Shown piece after piece: positions 27,101 to 34,983 of a stretch of 64,000 bases of DNA (position 1 is the first letter of the stretch; every line of letters starts with the position of its first letter). Location: positions 24,353,245 to 24,417,244 of the forward strand of contig OZ038528.1 of NCBI GenBank assembly GCA_964036665.1, written 5' to 3'. Source of the stretch: Gordius sp. MW1. Lineage: Eukaryota; Nematomorpha; Gordioida; Gordea; Gordiidae. The notes under the pieces are model-generated. The model made no database searches, was not told the DNA's origin, and saw nothing but the letters and a program-made list of their open reading frames with translations. Made by a program: the position numbers and the translations under genes.

Positions 27101-29205
27101 TAAAGTACTTTTATCGACTTTAGTATGTCTTTTATTTGATTCAATCTCACATCAAAAATATATTAATCAACGATATCAAAATTATCAATGCGATAACACG
27201 CGTATATCAAAATCACTGATGCGTATTGATACAAATAACAAACACGTATAATCAGGGGGGGGGGAATAACATACGCGTACTAGAAATTAAATGTAAAAGA
27301 TAAATAGCATGGCCAGGAAAGGCAGATGGTGTAGTAGACTACATTCTCGCGTATTATCATATACGTGTCGTATATGCGCGTTGGGGGGTGGGAATTAACA
27401 CGGGTACTGAAATTGATTAGAAAGGGAGATACGAACGTCGGCGTCCCTTTGTATAAATGAACATGGGGGGGGATATATTATCCTCGTATCGTACTCGTAT
27501 CTCCGGATACCATAATAAGTTTCCACGGCAATTATTCAAAAACTACAAGTTAAACAGGACAGGACGGACGGATAACCAAAAGCGAGCCCTAAATTGCATA
27601 GCAATTAATATGTATAGGAACATTTAGTTTTAAGATTAATCTTACAATATTCTTTTTAAATTAATTCTCTTTAGTATGTTTTAATTCTATTCGACTACTA
27701 CCTAAAAAATCTGAACATTTAATAAAAAACTTAACATTTAATAAAAAAAAACTTGGCAAATTGAATGAAAAACTTGGAAAGTGGCAAAAAAATTTTTGCA
27801 CTTTGAATAAAAACTATGCAAAATAATTTGTTGCCTATATCGTATATTTCTCGAAATTTCCAGGGCATCATATACCGTTTCAAATTTTTGATGTTGGCTA
27901 CACTGGCTTGTGCAGCTATGACCGTCATCTTTTTCATGGTCAGTCAGGTGTCGGAGAATCATTGGAAATGGACTAGCAAAACTAGGCTGGAATACACTTC
28001 GGCATTTTACACCGGCGTTTACGGGATGTGGAATATATACGTTCTGGCCGTGCTCGTTTTTTACGCGCCCTCGCATAAAACCAAATCTGACGGTCCGTCC
28101 TTTTATATATCACTTAATCTTCGGGCGTAGCCGGGGGGGGCAGGGAGGGGAGGCTGCCCCCCTTTAAATCCAAAATTTGTTTAAATTTATCGAAATCATG
28201 GCTAAAATTTCGAAAAATGTTCATTTTGCCCCTCCATAAATCATTATTGCCCCCCCCCCCCTAATTCCAATGCTGGCTACGCCCATGTTTATAGGATTCT
28301 CATATAAGTTTGATATATGTGGAAAGTTAGAGTCGGTACCTTTAATTTAAGATGGAGCTTGATCTGAAAGCTTAAGAATTATTTCTTTGTCATAACCAGG
28401 AAAACTCATTAATTTTATGTTTTGTGGTTTAATTTTAAGTGGGAAAAGGGGAAATTATGGTATTTTATGCAGAAAGTTTTTTTTACTTGGGGACCTAGCG
28501 CCTTCAATAAGGAATCACAACCTATTTTGAAGCATTAGATATGTGCTAGGTGTTTTTTCAAAGTTTCAGCCATTTATTCTATCCATGGATTGGCAGTAAC
28601 TAATGATAAAAATTTTTGTAAAACGGACACGTTTATGTTAGAAAAACACATATACAAACTCGTGTTGTAAAAACGGCTGGGTCTTGTTTGGTCGACTTTT
28701 GGTTTTAGTCAACTACACATAAACAGATCAAAGGTATTTTGGTCTGTTGTTCTTAGTCGACCTCTAGGCTTAGTCTAACTTAGTCTTAGTTGTAACCACA
28801 GGTCGACCAAACCACACCCAACTTTTTTTACAACATTAGTACAAACACAGGTTTTTGGTAATTACCCGTTTTTAGTAGTGCATTCATCCTCACGAAATAT
28901 ATCCCAAGTTTCTAGGGGTATTTGACTAAACGGAAAACAGTAGGAGAAATAGAAAAAAACTTAATGGCATCTCAAATTTCGTGAGGTCGCATAGCTAATA
29001 AGAGCATTTTAAAAAATTAATTTTGGCTATTCAAAAATAGACTTAATTCCTAAAAACGCGTGTATTGATGTTAAATTGATTTTTTCGATTGGTTTTAGAT
29101 TTGACGGATGAGCAGGAATGCATTGAAATTGATCATGTTATAGCACCAGCTAATCAAGAGGTATCCGCTTTGACAGCATTTCTCAAGAAAGAAACTCAAG
29201 AATAA
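15053..29205 (+). CDS. WLS: Wntless (Evi/GPR177), complete 11-exon gene
   Basis: Wntless is a multispanning membrane protein that binds palmitoleoylated Wnt in the ER/Golgi and carries it to the plasma membrane. Eleven exons with GT/AG borders and matching phases join to 547 residues (human protein 541): 15053-15158, 15240-15439, 18461-18566, 21600-21727, 22301-22456, 23064-23241, 24377-24504, 24861-24958, 25406-25613, 27864-28092, 29099-29205. The order is an N-terminal signal anchor (about 12-34), a luminal domain (about 36-235), then seven further membrane spans to about 508. Family landmarks seen are HQNGGFT, DIRQG, FAGEH, the YEGI tyrosine sorting signal (YxxΦ; about residue 435) and a C-terminal KETQE. 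KETQE closely resembles the KEAQE Golgi-to-ER retrieval signal known in vertebrates. No frameshift or stop was found. The start is the first ATG in frame with the signal anchor, [13 protein letters not shown]. Introns range from 81 nt to 3.0 kb and are full of repeats. Confidence 0.96.
15240..15439 (+). CDS. WLS: WLS exon 2
   Basis: Start of the luminal domain, with cysteines in GTTCLD and SNCEFF and the conserved [11 protein letters not shown] end. Acceptor tttaaacag, donor gtatta; the preceding intron is 81 nt. Confidence 0.92.
16392..16790 (+). repeat. Family F repeat split by a family A insertion
   Basis: Forward copy in WLS intron 2. The terminus taattgctaggcaatttatgg and tgtccctcctgtctccgtctg run to 'ggctatggac'. 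After the inserted element the sequence resumes with 'cttatgcttctgtaaaaggc' and the 'gctaatgaccgttggc' block. Confidence 0.7.
16520..16673. mobile_element. Family A MITE nested in family F
   Basis: The ends are tagtatcgttaacgg and ttcttacacta. Flanks ctatggac (16512-16519) and ctatgggc (16674-16681) match at 7 of 8 positions. Unoccupied family F copies (for example near 25750) carry one uninterrupted 'tgtggacttatgc' here. Confidence 0.85.
17243..17350. mobile_element. Family C MITE (hAT-like) with perfect target duplication
   Basis: A 108-bp element. The ends are tagagcaagtca and ggcctcta, and the arms are cccgacccag / gggtcgggtttcgggtca. It is flanked by identical 8-bp repeats gctaggat at 17235-17242 and 17351-17358. 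It lies in WLS intron 2. Confidence 0.88.
18461..18566 (+). CDS. WLS: WLS exon 3
   Basis: Encodes [20 protein letters not shown] and the following [11 protein letters not shown]. This matches the conserved luminal 'xPLP...W...' region of the family. Phase 1 at its end, donor gtatgt. Confidence 0.93.
18849..18987. mobile_element. Family A MITE (hAT-like), clearest copy
   Basis: A 139-bp element with long inverted ends (tagtgttgtaagagcggctg and its complement) and perfect 8-bp flanks gttttaac at 18841-18848 and 18988-18995. It lies in WLS intron 3. The inverted arms extend about 50 bp inward through the tttggtcgacct block. Confidence 0.93.
19190..20594 (+). repeat. Compound repeat G, copy 2 (partial)
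   Basis: It has the head hairpin gggccttcggccct with purine tract, a variant ~95-bp tandem array (19780-20150, 'ctttggccagtggtcatttt' units), and the GGAC tract plus cccataaattgcatagc end. The ~65-bp array of the other copies is missing. It lies in WLS intron 3. Confidence 0.7.
20776..20872. mobile_element. Family A MITE, left-truncated
   Basis: Only the inner block and right end remain (ggtcgaccaaacaaaaccca ... tttacaatacta). No target duplication is available. Confidence 0.65.
21600..21727 (+). CDS. WLS: WLS exon 4
   Basis: Encodes the luminal stretch with KLAYRSKW and [13 protein letters not shown]. The acceptor (ctcaaaag) was chosen because it alone restores phase with exon 3 and keeps the LAYR motif. 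Confidence 0.92.
22301..22456 (+). CDS. WLS: WLS exon 5
   Basis: Encodes [20 protein letters not shown], then [11 protein letters not shown] and [11 protein letters not shown]. This is the end of the luminal domain and strongly family-typical. Phase 0 at both ends. Confidence 0.94.
22530..22674. mobile_element. Family B MITE in WLS intron 5
   Basis: The ends cacgggcgtagccagg and ggttacgcccatg bracket the usual ggggcaataatgattta body. The flanks do not match, so the duplication has decayed or the ends shifted. Confidence 0.75.
22848..23003. mobile_element. Family B MITE, diverged, next to WLS exon 6
   Basis: The left end is worn (ccagggcctagctaag) and the right end is ggctggctacgtccatg. It ends about 60 bases before the exon 6 acceptor. 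Confidence 0.65.
23064..23241 (+). CDS. WLS: WLS exon 6
   Basis: Starts [17 protein letters not shown], one of the most conserved Wntless blocks, then membrane spans 2 and 3. Phase 1 at its end. Confidence 0.95.
24113..24280. repeat. Inverted pair of family F termini
   Basis: Two family F ends lie head to head: 24113-24176 (aagttggacaggaggg...gagcccataaattgcata) and its complement at 24208-24280. A ~30-base spacer separates them. The arms of about 65 bp could fold into a hairpin in the WLS intron 6 transcript. Confidence 0.7.
24377..24504 (+). CDS. WLS: WLS exon 7
   Basis: Encodes [20 protein letters not shown] and [11 protein letters not shown], including the conserved DIRQG and GEH motifs of membrane span 4. 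Donor gtaagt. Confidence 0.95.
24861..24958 (+). CDS. WLS: WLS exon 8
   Basis: Encodes [20 protein letters not shown] and the following ELCER, membrane span 5. Ends in phase 2, which exon 9 completes as Arg in the ERGVEL junction. Confidence 0.94.
25190..25368. mobile_element. Family A MITE in WLS intron 8
   Basis: Left end tagtgctataaaaaccgctg, right end aaacctttttacaacacta, with gtcgacc blocks inside. No matching flanks; it ends 37 bases before the exon 9 acceptor. Confidence 0.75.
25406..25613 (+). CDS. WLS: WLS exon 9
   Basis: Encodes [19 protein letters not shown], membrane span 6 and the cytosolic [14 protein letters not shown] loop. It ends with the Tyr-Glu of the YEGI sorting motif. 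Donor gtttat is weak but in frame. Confidence 0.94.
25645..25870 (+). repeat. Family F repeat in WLS intron 9
   Basis: Uninterrupted forward copy: ttaattgttatgcaatttat, gggctcgcttttggttgtcc, 'gtaattgccgtggaa', 'gatgcctgtggacttatgct', 'gctaatgaccgctggttgac', 'tcgacctcgctcgagc'. It is useful as the empty-site reference for insertions in other copies. Confidence 0.75.
26379..27514 (-). mobile_element. Palindromic LTR-derived element
   Basis: A 1136-bp insertion flanked by the 5-bp direct repeats ATAAG (26374-26378 and 27515-27519). It begins TATCGTATCCGGAGATACG and ends CGTATCTCCGGATACCATA, so both outer ends are the same LTR end in opposite orientation. Inverted arms of about 220 bp (near 26625-26860 and 27010-27235) match closely, sharing the aaggcggtgg block and 'gtaaattcatctaaa'. 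Between them is a primer-binding-site-like sequence (26870-26897; minus strand TTGGCGCCGGAAAGGTGG...), the complement of a tRNA-like 3' half with a GGTTCGATTCC arm. On the minus strand a full LTR of about 617 bp (27514 to 26898) directly precedes that site. No coding region. The motifs 'gcgtacta' and 'tatctccggata' are shared with the LTR element at 40300-42046. Confidence 0.75.
26868..26897 (-). other. Primer-binding-site-like sequence
   Basis: On the minus strand this reads TTGGCGCCGGAAAGG followed by TGGAATCGAACC, which is the complement of a tRNA T-arm and acceptor 3' strand ending in CCA. It abuts the inner LTR end at 26898, the position expected for a reverse-transcription primer site. 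The match looks longer than the usual ~18 nt; the primer tRNA was not identified. Confidence 0.6.
27864..28092 (+). CDS. WLS: WLS exon 10
   Basis: Starts [20 protein letters not shown] (membrane span 7), then SENHWKW and [12 protein letters not shown] (span 8) to FYAPSHK. The donor GTCCGT is weak beyond GT. A family B element begins 28 bases downstream. Confidence 0.94.
28120..28287. mobile_element. Family B MITE just after WLS exon 10
   Basis: Left end ttcgggcgtagccggg, right end ggctacgcccatg, with the typical 'taaatcattattgcccccc' body. It starts 28 bases past the exon 10 donor. Confidence 0.75.
28660..28838. mobile_element. Family A MITE (hAT-like) in WLS intron 10
   Basis: Ends tcgtgttgtaaaaacggctg and ttttttacaacatta. 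Flanks atacaaac (28652-28659) and gtacaaac (28839-28846) agree at 7 of 8 positions. Confidence 0.87.
29099..29205 (+). CDS. WLS: WLS exon 11 (terminal)
   Basis: Encodes the short acidic cytosolic tail [14 protein letters not shown]... ending LKKETQE-stop. The ending mirrors the vertebrate retrieval signal, which supports this as the true last exon. Confidence 0.9.
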
Positions 29206-29824
29206 TTAACTCACACTTCATAGTTCAATCATAATATCAACATATCCCATATTTGTGTATACAGCTTATTTGGCACTCCCTCTCTCCAGAGTTTAGTATT
29301 TAAAAAAAATAATCAAAACATTTTTTATTTATAAATTTATCACTTTTTTAAACTTATTTTTATTAATCAAGGTTTTTTCTTTAATATTACCATTTGTAAT
29401 TTTACATTCATAATTATTGTGGCTGTGCCATGCTCATCATTGCTACTGTGAATCTCATCAATTGCCATGCATTTATGTATGTGTCCTTATATTCTAGTAT
29501 CTCATTCAATCGTCTTCTCATTGTATATTAAAAATCATGTTTATTTAAGATAACTAGTAATAAATTAATTAGGAGTATAGATATTGCAAAACTAATGCTT
29601 CGAGGGTTAAAATGAAGATTAACGAAATCTCAATGGGCCAGTCAATATATGAATTACTGATAATATTTTGGGAGGGTCAAACATCAATAATTTTACCCAT
29701 AATTGTTTATTCAATAATGAATTTTGTATTTATGGGGGTTATCCCTTCTTACTTTCTCCTTTGCCAAGCCTATGGAAAACACAAATGATACCAGCTACTT
29801 TCCAAGCAAAGTATAATTAAAGTT

Positions 29825-29980
29825 TAGTGTTGTAAAAACGGCTGGGATTTGTTCGGTTCTACCATAGATTTTACGATGACTAACGGTCGCTTCTGGTTTA
29901 TTTTTCAAATTTTGACTTAGCTTAGAGGTCGACGAAGAAAAACTGAGACCCAATAATATTGTCTGTTTATATTTAGTTAT
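29825..29980. mobile_element. Family A MITE, right end lost
   Basis: Intact left end tagtgttgtaaaaacggctg and interior blocks to 'gtctgtttatatttagt'; the right terminus is missing. It lies in the 3' flank of WLS. Confidence 0.65.
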
Positions 29981-29999
29981 GTTCATCTATGCCTGAGAC

Positions 30000-30800
30000 A
30001 CTTTCTAAATTGCAATTTTGTCATAAAAAATCTTAAGTTTAATTAAAAAATAATGTTTTTTTATAAATTAGTTTCATAAAGAACAATTTTTTATAAATCC
30101 CAAAATTGCTCGAGGTCAGTATAACTTCGTTCAACTAAAATGTATACTTTAATTACTTTTTTACACTATTGTAATGAATAGTTACGTATTTTGGCTCCTA
30201 AACTTATAAATCCAAGCTTTAAAAATAACTATCAATAATTTACAAAAATCTATTTTTGGATGTGATTATATTAAAGCAAATGTCTCTTATCTTACTATCC
30301 TTTATTTAAAAATCCGGGAATATATTTTCCGGGTCTACTTAGTTATTAGATTTAAGATTAATTCAATATTTAGATATGAAAGACTTACTACCGAGCTAAA
30401 ACTCTTACTCTTCATTAGAAAGCCAAAACAATTGGCACATGCAATTTTACGCGAGGGTCTTTAATGGAGAAAGCCTTACTAAGTCTAACCCTTAAAAATG
30501 TTGAAGTTAATTCTGACGCATTAAAACAATTTAATAAAAGCCATTTTTATAATCCCTGCCTTACCAAAAAGACTGCTGCCTGTAAACCTTGAGGCCCCAC
30601 AGGCCGCTTAACACACCTGATACCACTTTTACATATTATTTACATAGACTAAAATAACATAGACTGCCGTACAGCTGATAATTCTGAAGTAATGATTTAA
30701 ACAGCCATGTTGGTGGAAATTTTAACTGCTTAAAGAACTCTACGTGATGTATTTCGTTCTATTTTAAAACATTTTTTTAAAATTTATAAATTAAGTTAAT
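30000..30800. other. Gene-free spacer
   Basis: AT-rich sequence with nothing recognised between WLS and the foldback. Confidence 0.4.
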
Positions 30801-30805
30801 ATTTA

Positions 30806-31262
30806 AATGTCATTGTTTAAAGTCAGTGGATTTGGATTGATAGCGTAGGTAGAGGGAAATGGAACGCGATATTTCTGGCTATAAAAACCCATCGTCAGGG
30901 GAAAAAATAAAAAAGGGAGATGAAGGCTCGAAAAATAAAAAAAAGAAGTAAAGTGAGTAAATACGGAGATATAGATACAAAAAAAACAATAGAAATTACA
31001 AAACTGGTTATAGCGAGAAATTAACAATAGCGATTGTAGGGATGGATGTTTTTTATAACAATATAATAGGTATTTTTTTGTATCTATATCTCCGTATTTA
31101 CTCACTTTACTTCATTTTTTATTTTTCGAACCTTCATCTCCCTTTTTTATTTTTATTATTTTTTCCCCTGACGATGGGCTTTTATAATCAGAAATATCGC
31201 GTTCCATTTCCCTCTACCTACGCTATCAATTCAAATCCACCGACTTTAAACAATGACATTTA
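30806..31262. repeat. Foldback (long inverted repeat)
   Basis: Arms of about 180 bp (30806-30985 and 31078-31262) are near-complementary, from 'aatgtcattgtttaaagtc' inward through 'cgctatcaat', the 'gacgatgggctttta' block and 'tatctccgtatttactcac'. The loop is about 90 bp. Frames of 91-100 residues on both strands are mirror translations of the arms, so they are not genes. It may be a foldback/MITE-type element; no coding region. Confidence 0.8.
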
Positions 31263-31387
31263 TATAAACGGATTGAAAATTCTTGAAGTTAATATTATTT
31301 CCGATTATTTTTTTTAGTCATAATTTATTTATTAAACCGTATACAAAAATTACATTCACGATCACGACTAAAAAAATATAAAAACGC

Positions 31388-31830
31388 GCCTATAACTAAA
31401 CGGATGGCATTGATCCGTGTATGGAAATCGTGTTGGATTTAACGATTTCCATTGTGATCTTTTGCCTAATAAAAAAGTACTCTTTCAAATCTAGAGAGAC
31501 GCTGAAGACCGCTTTTCCAATTTTTTTCAGGAGAGCGAGAGCTTCGGCGCCTAAATTTCCAATTGTGATTGCCATTACGGGAATGAATATTGTGTCCGCG
31601 AGTGAAGAATATTTGGCTGTCTTCCTATTCTCTGCACTGACTATAAGGTCGGGAGAGGAGTTGGATGGGGCAAATATGTTACCGTGGTGAAGTCCCAAGT
31701 GAGATTCAGTCCACGGGACCATGGGATGAGTGTGACCCCGTCTGGTCTTTCCCATCGGTGGTGCTAAGGCCGATGGGCTCCAAGGTGTTTGGGTATATGA
31801 AATATTATTTCTGAAAAAATTAAACAAAAT
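31388..31830 (-). pseudogene. Non-LTR retrotransposon 3' fragment (same family as 51-54 kb)
   Basis: A 143-residue minus frame carries the C-terminal part of the endonuclease region: PWTESHLGLHHGNIFAPSNS, then AENRKTAKYSSL, FIPVMAITIGNLGAEALALL and a KEYFF tail. It matches the 53433-53777 copy (FAPSNQNKDP...SERIKSAKYAEL) and the 13.2 kb copy, including their common 3' 'ggatcaatgccatccgt'. It is 5'-truncated, as is usual for dead copies, but its remaining frame is open. Confidence 0.7.
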
Positions 31831-31834
31831 AATT

Positions 31835-32480
31835 GCTTACAAACTATTCGTGAGCAAAATAAACATAAAAATGAATAAGAAATAAAAGTGAAATAGGCCA
31901 GGTGGCGTGTAGGAGCGCGAATACCACAGTTAATAAATTACAAAAAAAAACATTTAGTAAAGATAAAATATATATTAAGGAAAGAGAAAACACGATTGTA
32001 TTTGAATTTAAAAAATCTTAAAAAATGAATATTTAACGATTTAGAATGATAAAGAGAAATATGATAGCGCCATCTATATTATATTTATTTAAAATATTAA
32101 TCTAATATTAAAGTTACAATTTTACATATTACCATAATAGAAGTGATAAAAGTATCACCAAAATATGTAACAATATCAACACCCTTTCTTAATGCTTTTT
32201 TATCAAGATGAGTAGCCAAATTTTTAAAAGTCTTGAGTTTCTTTAATAGACGATAATTCTTATTTCTTAGAGTCTTTACAGTTTTTTTAAATGCTTTATA
32301 AGCATGTCCATTCCCTTTTCTTTTTTAAAACTCATTGCATATGAATGATCTTTCTTTCATTACTTAAATAAATTTAAAAAAAAATTTACAAATTATAATT
32401 ACTCGTAATTAATGTTTTGCACATTATCTTGGGGAAGATACTAAACATTTAAATTCATGAATTTATTATATGTTTATATA
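31835..32480. other. Gene-free spacer
   Basis: Nothing recognised; AT-rich. Confidence 0.4.
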
Positions 32481-33199
32481 TTACTAGCTGACCCGACAAC
32501 GTTGTTTTGCTATATACATTATTTCTAGAAGGTACTATAAGTGTATGGGTTGGTGATAAATAATAAAATAATTATTAAAAATATGCTTCTATGATCGACC
32601 ACGTGATAATAACGGCAAAGATTGCATAATTTAAATTTTATTTATTTAATTTAAATAGTTTGTTAAACCCCAATAATTTTGACCGTGTACTTTAACATTT
32701 TTATTATACTTTTAAATATCTAATTCAAGAAAACTTTAGCCTTGGATGTATGGCGTCATTATTGTATATGATGCTTCCGATATTTTTAAAACGAAAAGTT
32801 ATTTTAAGAATCTGAAAAAGCCATTTTACCCCTTGCCGCCCTGGGCATCTACGGCTAAATTTTGGCGCAAATCGGGCCAGTAGTTTCAGAATTTAAACGC
32901 GTTCATTTAACGGCGTTCTTTTTTTTGGTGAACTTTGAACGTGAACGCGTTCTTTTTTTTGACGAACACGTTCAAATTTAACGTTCGTTCAATTTTAAAA
33001 ATCTTTATTTTTATTTATTTGAAAAATAATGTTAATTTGAATTTTTTAACAAAAAAGTCTTATATTTTTTAATCAGCTGTTTTTCCTGTTTCCTATTACC
33101 AATTCCGAATACTTTTAACATACTATAACGTGCAAAAGAAGATAAGATTAAAGTTAATTAATTTGATATTATTAATTATAGTTTAATTTATAGGTTGAT

Positions 33200-33416
33200 A
33201 TGGACAATCATAATATTATATCGTCGTCATCTTCAGATTCTGAATATTCAAAATCAGAAGATGAATTGAAATTGCCATGGCCAAAATATGAAAAATATTT
33301 TTCACTCGTTTTATATAAAGGATCAAATTTAATAATTACTAAATGTAAAATGTGTCCAAAAAGTATGATATCTGTATCAAGAGGCTCGAGCTCAAATCTA
33401 AAAAGACACCTTATGG
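33200..33416 (+). pseudogene. hAT transposase N-terminal part: BED-type zinc finger
   Basis: ATG frame MDNHNIISSSSSDSEYSKSE, then WPKYEKYF and CKMCPKSM...SSNLKRHLM. This is the BED pattern C-x2-C...H expected at the DNA-binding N-terminus of hAT transposases. It reaches a possible splice donor (gtaata) at 33417. The catalytic domain that should follow is not present, so the product cannot transpose DNA. Confidence 0.65.
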
Positions 33417-33847
33417 TAATATTATTATATATATAAATAAATATCTTAGATACAAATTTTAATACCTTTAAGACACTTTAATAATAATATTAGTCCATTC
33501 TTAGCATAGATATGGAAGGGAGACTAATAATTTTATTGGAGCTAATTTTGTTTGTCCATATATTTAAAATAGGGAATAGTATAAGATTCTTGCAAAAAAT
33601 AAGGTATTGGGATATGTAAAACCTTAAATATAAATATTAAAAAATCTATACTAGACTCTAAATAAAAATGTCAAAAAATACTTATTACAAGATACAAAAG
33701 AATATTATATTAGATACAAGTTTTTGTGGTACAGCCAAACACTGATTTTAGATATAAATATTATAAGTCATTTCTTTGCTATTATCAATTTAATAAAATA
33801 ATATCATCTATAGCATAATTTCATTAAAAAGCATTTTATTTTTATAG

Positions 33848-34043
33848 AACCATCATGATAATTAAATTTCCTCCTTTAAAAAATTTGTTTATTAAGTATA
33901 ATACTTCAATCCCCTCATATGCCTCTGTGGAGCGGGTTTTTAGTATAGCTAATGCTGTATTAACTGCCAAGCGTTCCTGCTTATCAGATAACATTTTTGA
34001 AAGACAACTATTATTAAAAATCAATAAGAAATTTTTTTTATAA
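33848..34043 (+). pseudogene. hAT transposase C-terminal dimerisation domain
   Basis: The frame contains FPPLKNLFIKYNTSIPSYAS, then VERVFSIANAVLTAKRSCLS and FERQLLLKINKKFF-stop. This is the characteristic hAT C-terminal motif (P..S..VERVFS...R..L). It may be spliced from the BED exon through an acceptor at about 33846 (tttttatag). Confidence 0.7.
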
Positions 34044-34400
34044 ATAAATAACTATATTTGTAGATTATATTGATTTATAATTATATTGTCGAAATAAAAC
34101 TATTATTTTTTATCATGGCTATTTATTGTATTAAAAAATATAAGACATTTATATATTAAATTAAATTTTAAAAATATTATCATAAAATTTTGAACAAACG
34201 TGAATTTTTAAAACGAACGTGAACGTGAACGCATTCAAATTTTTTTTAGAATGTTTACAGCACTAGAATTTAGCCCTTTTTTAAAACTAAAAGGAATTTT
34301 AGGATTCTGAAAAAGCTATTTTACCCCTGGCCGCCCTGGGAACCTACGGGTAAAGTTTAGCGCGAATCGGGCCGGTAGTTTCAGAATTTACCCCTTATCC

Positions 34401-34983
34401 ACATACATACATACATACATACATACATACATACATACATACATACATACATACATACATACATACATACATACATACATACATACATACATACATACAT
34501 ACATACATACATACATACATACATACATACATACATACATACATACATACATACATACATACATACATACATACATACATACATACATACATACATACAT
34601 ACATACATACATACATACATACATACATACATACATACATACATACATACATACATACATACATACATACATACATACATACATACATACATACATACAT
34701 ACATACATACATACATACATACATACATACATACATACATACATACATACATACATACATACATACATACATACATACATACATACATACATACATACAT
34801 ACATACATACATACATACATACATACATACATACATACATACATACATACATACATACATACATACATACATACATACATACATACATACATACATACAT
34901 ACATACATACATACATACATACATACATACATACATACATACATACATACATACATACATACATACATACATACATACATACA
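34401..34983. repeat. 583-bp perfect (ACAT)n microsatellite
   Basis: About 145 uninterrupted tetranucleotide units with no variant seen by eye. Three overlapping minus-strand frames of repeated Met-Tyr-Val-Cys come only from the repeat and are not genes. Confidence 0.97.

Larger units (their letters stand above)
26230..27606 (-). repeat. Family F repeat split by the palindromic LTR element
   Basis: Reverse copy whose two halves (26240-26378 and 27515-27606) become contiguous when 26379-27514 plus one copy of ATAAG is removed. Confidence 0.75.
32896..34264 (+). mobile_element. hAT transposon remnant with internal deletion
   Basis: Flanked by perfect 8-bp repeats agaattta (32888-32895 and 34265-34272). 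The right end reads tttacagcact (inverted: agtgctgtaaac); the left end starts aacgcgttcattt, as though the first 9 bases of the terminus were lost. Subterminal 'gaacgtgaacgcgttc' motifs occur at both ends. Inside are an N-terminal BED zinc-finger frame and a C-terminal hAT dimerisation frame, but the catalytic RNase H-like core is absent. Confidence 0.75.
32486..34983 (+). repeat. Dispersed repeat with ACAT tail, interrupted by a hAT element
   Basis: It starts with 'tactagctgacccgacaacgttgttttgc', a head sequence I associate with a widespread invertebrate dispersed repeat; I am not sure of its class. It ends with 'gccgccctgggaacctacgg ... gtttcagaatttacccctt' followed by a long ACAT array. 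A ~110-bp block ('ctgaaaaagc.attttacccc...gtttcagaattta') occurs on both sides of the inserted hAT remnant (32800-32895 and 34300-34390). That points to an internal duplication older than the insertion. Confidence 0.55.

Noticed and set aside
27738-28076. 112-residue minus-strand frame
   Set aside because: Exact antisense shadow of WLS exon 10.
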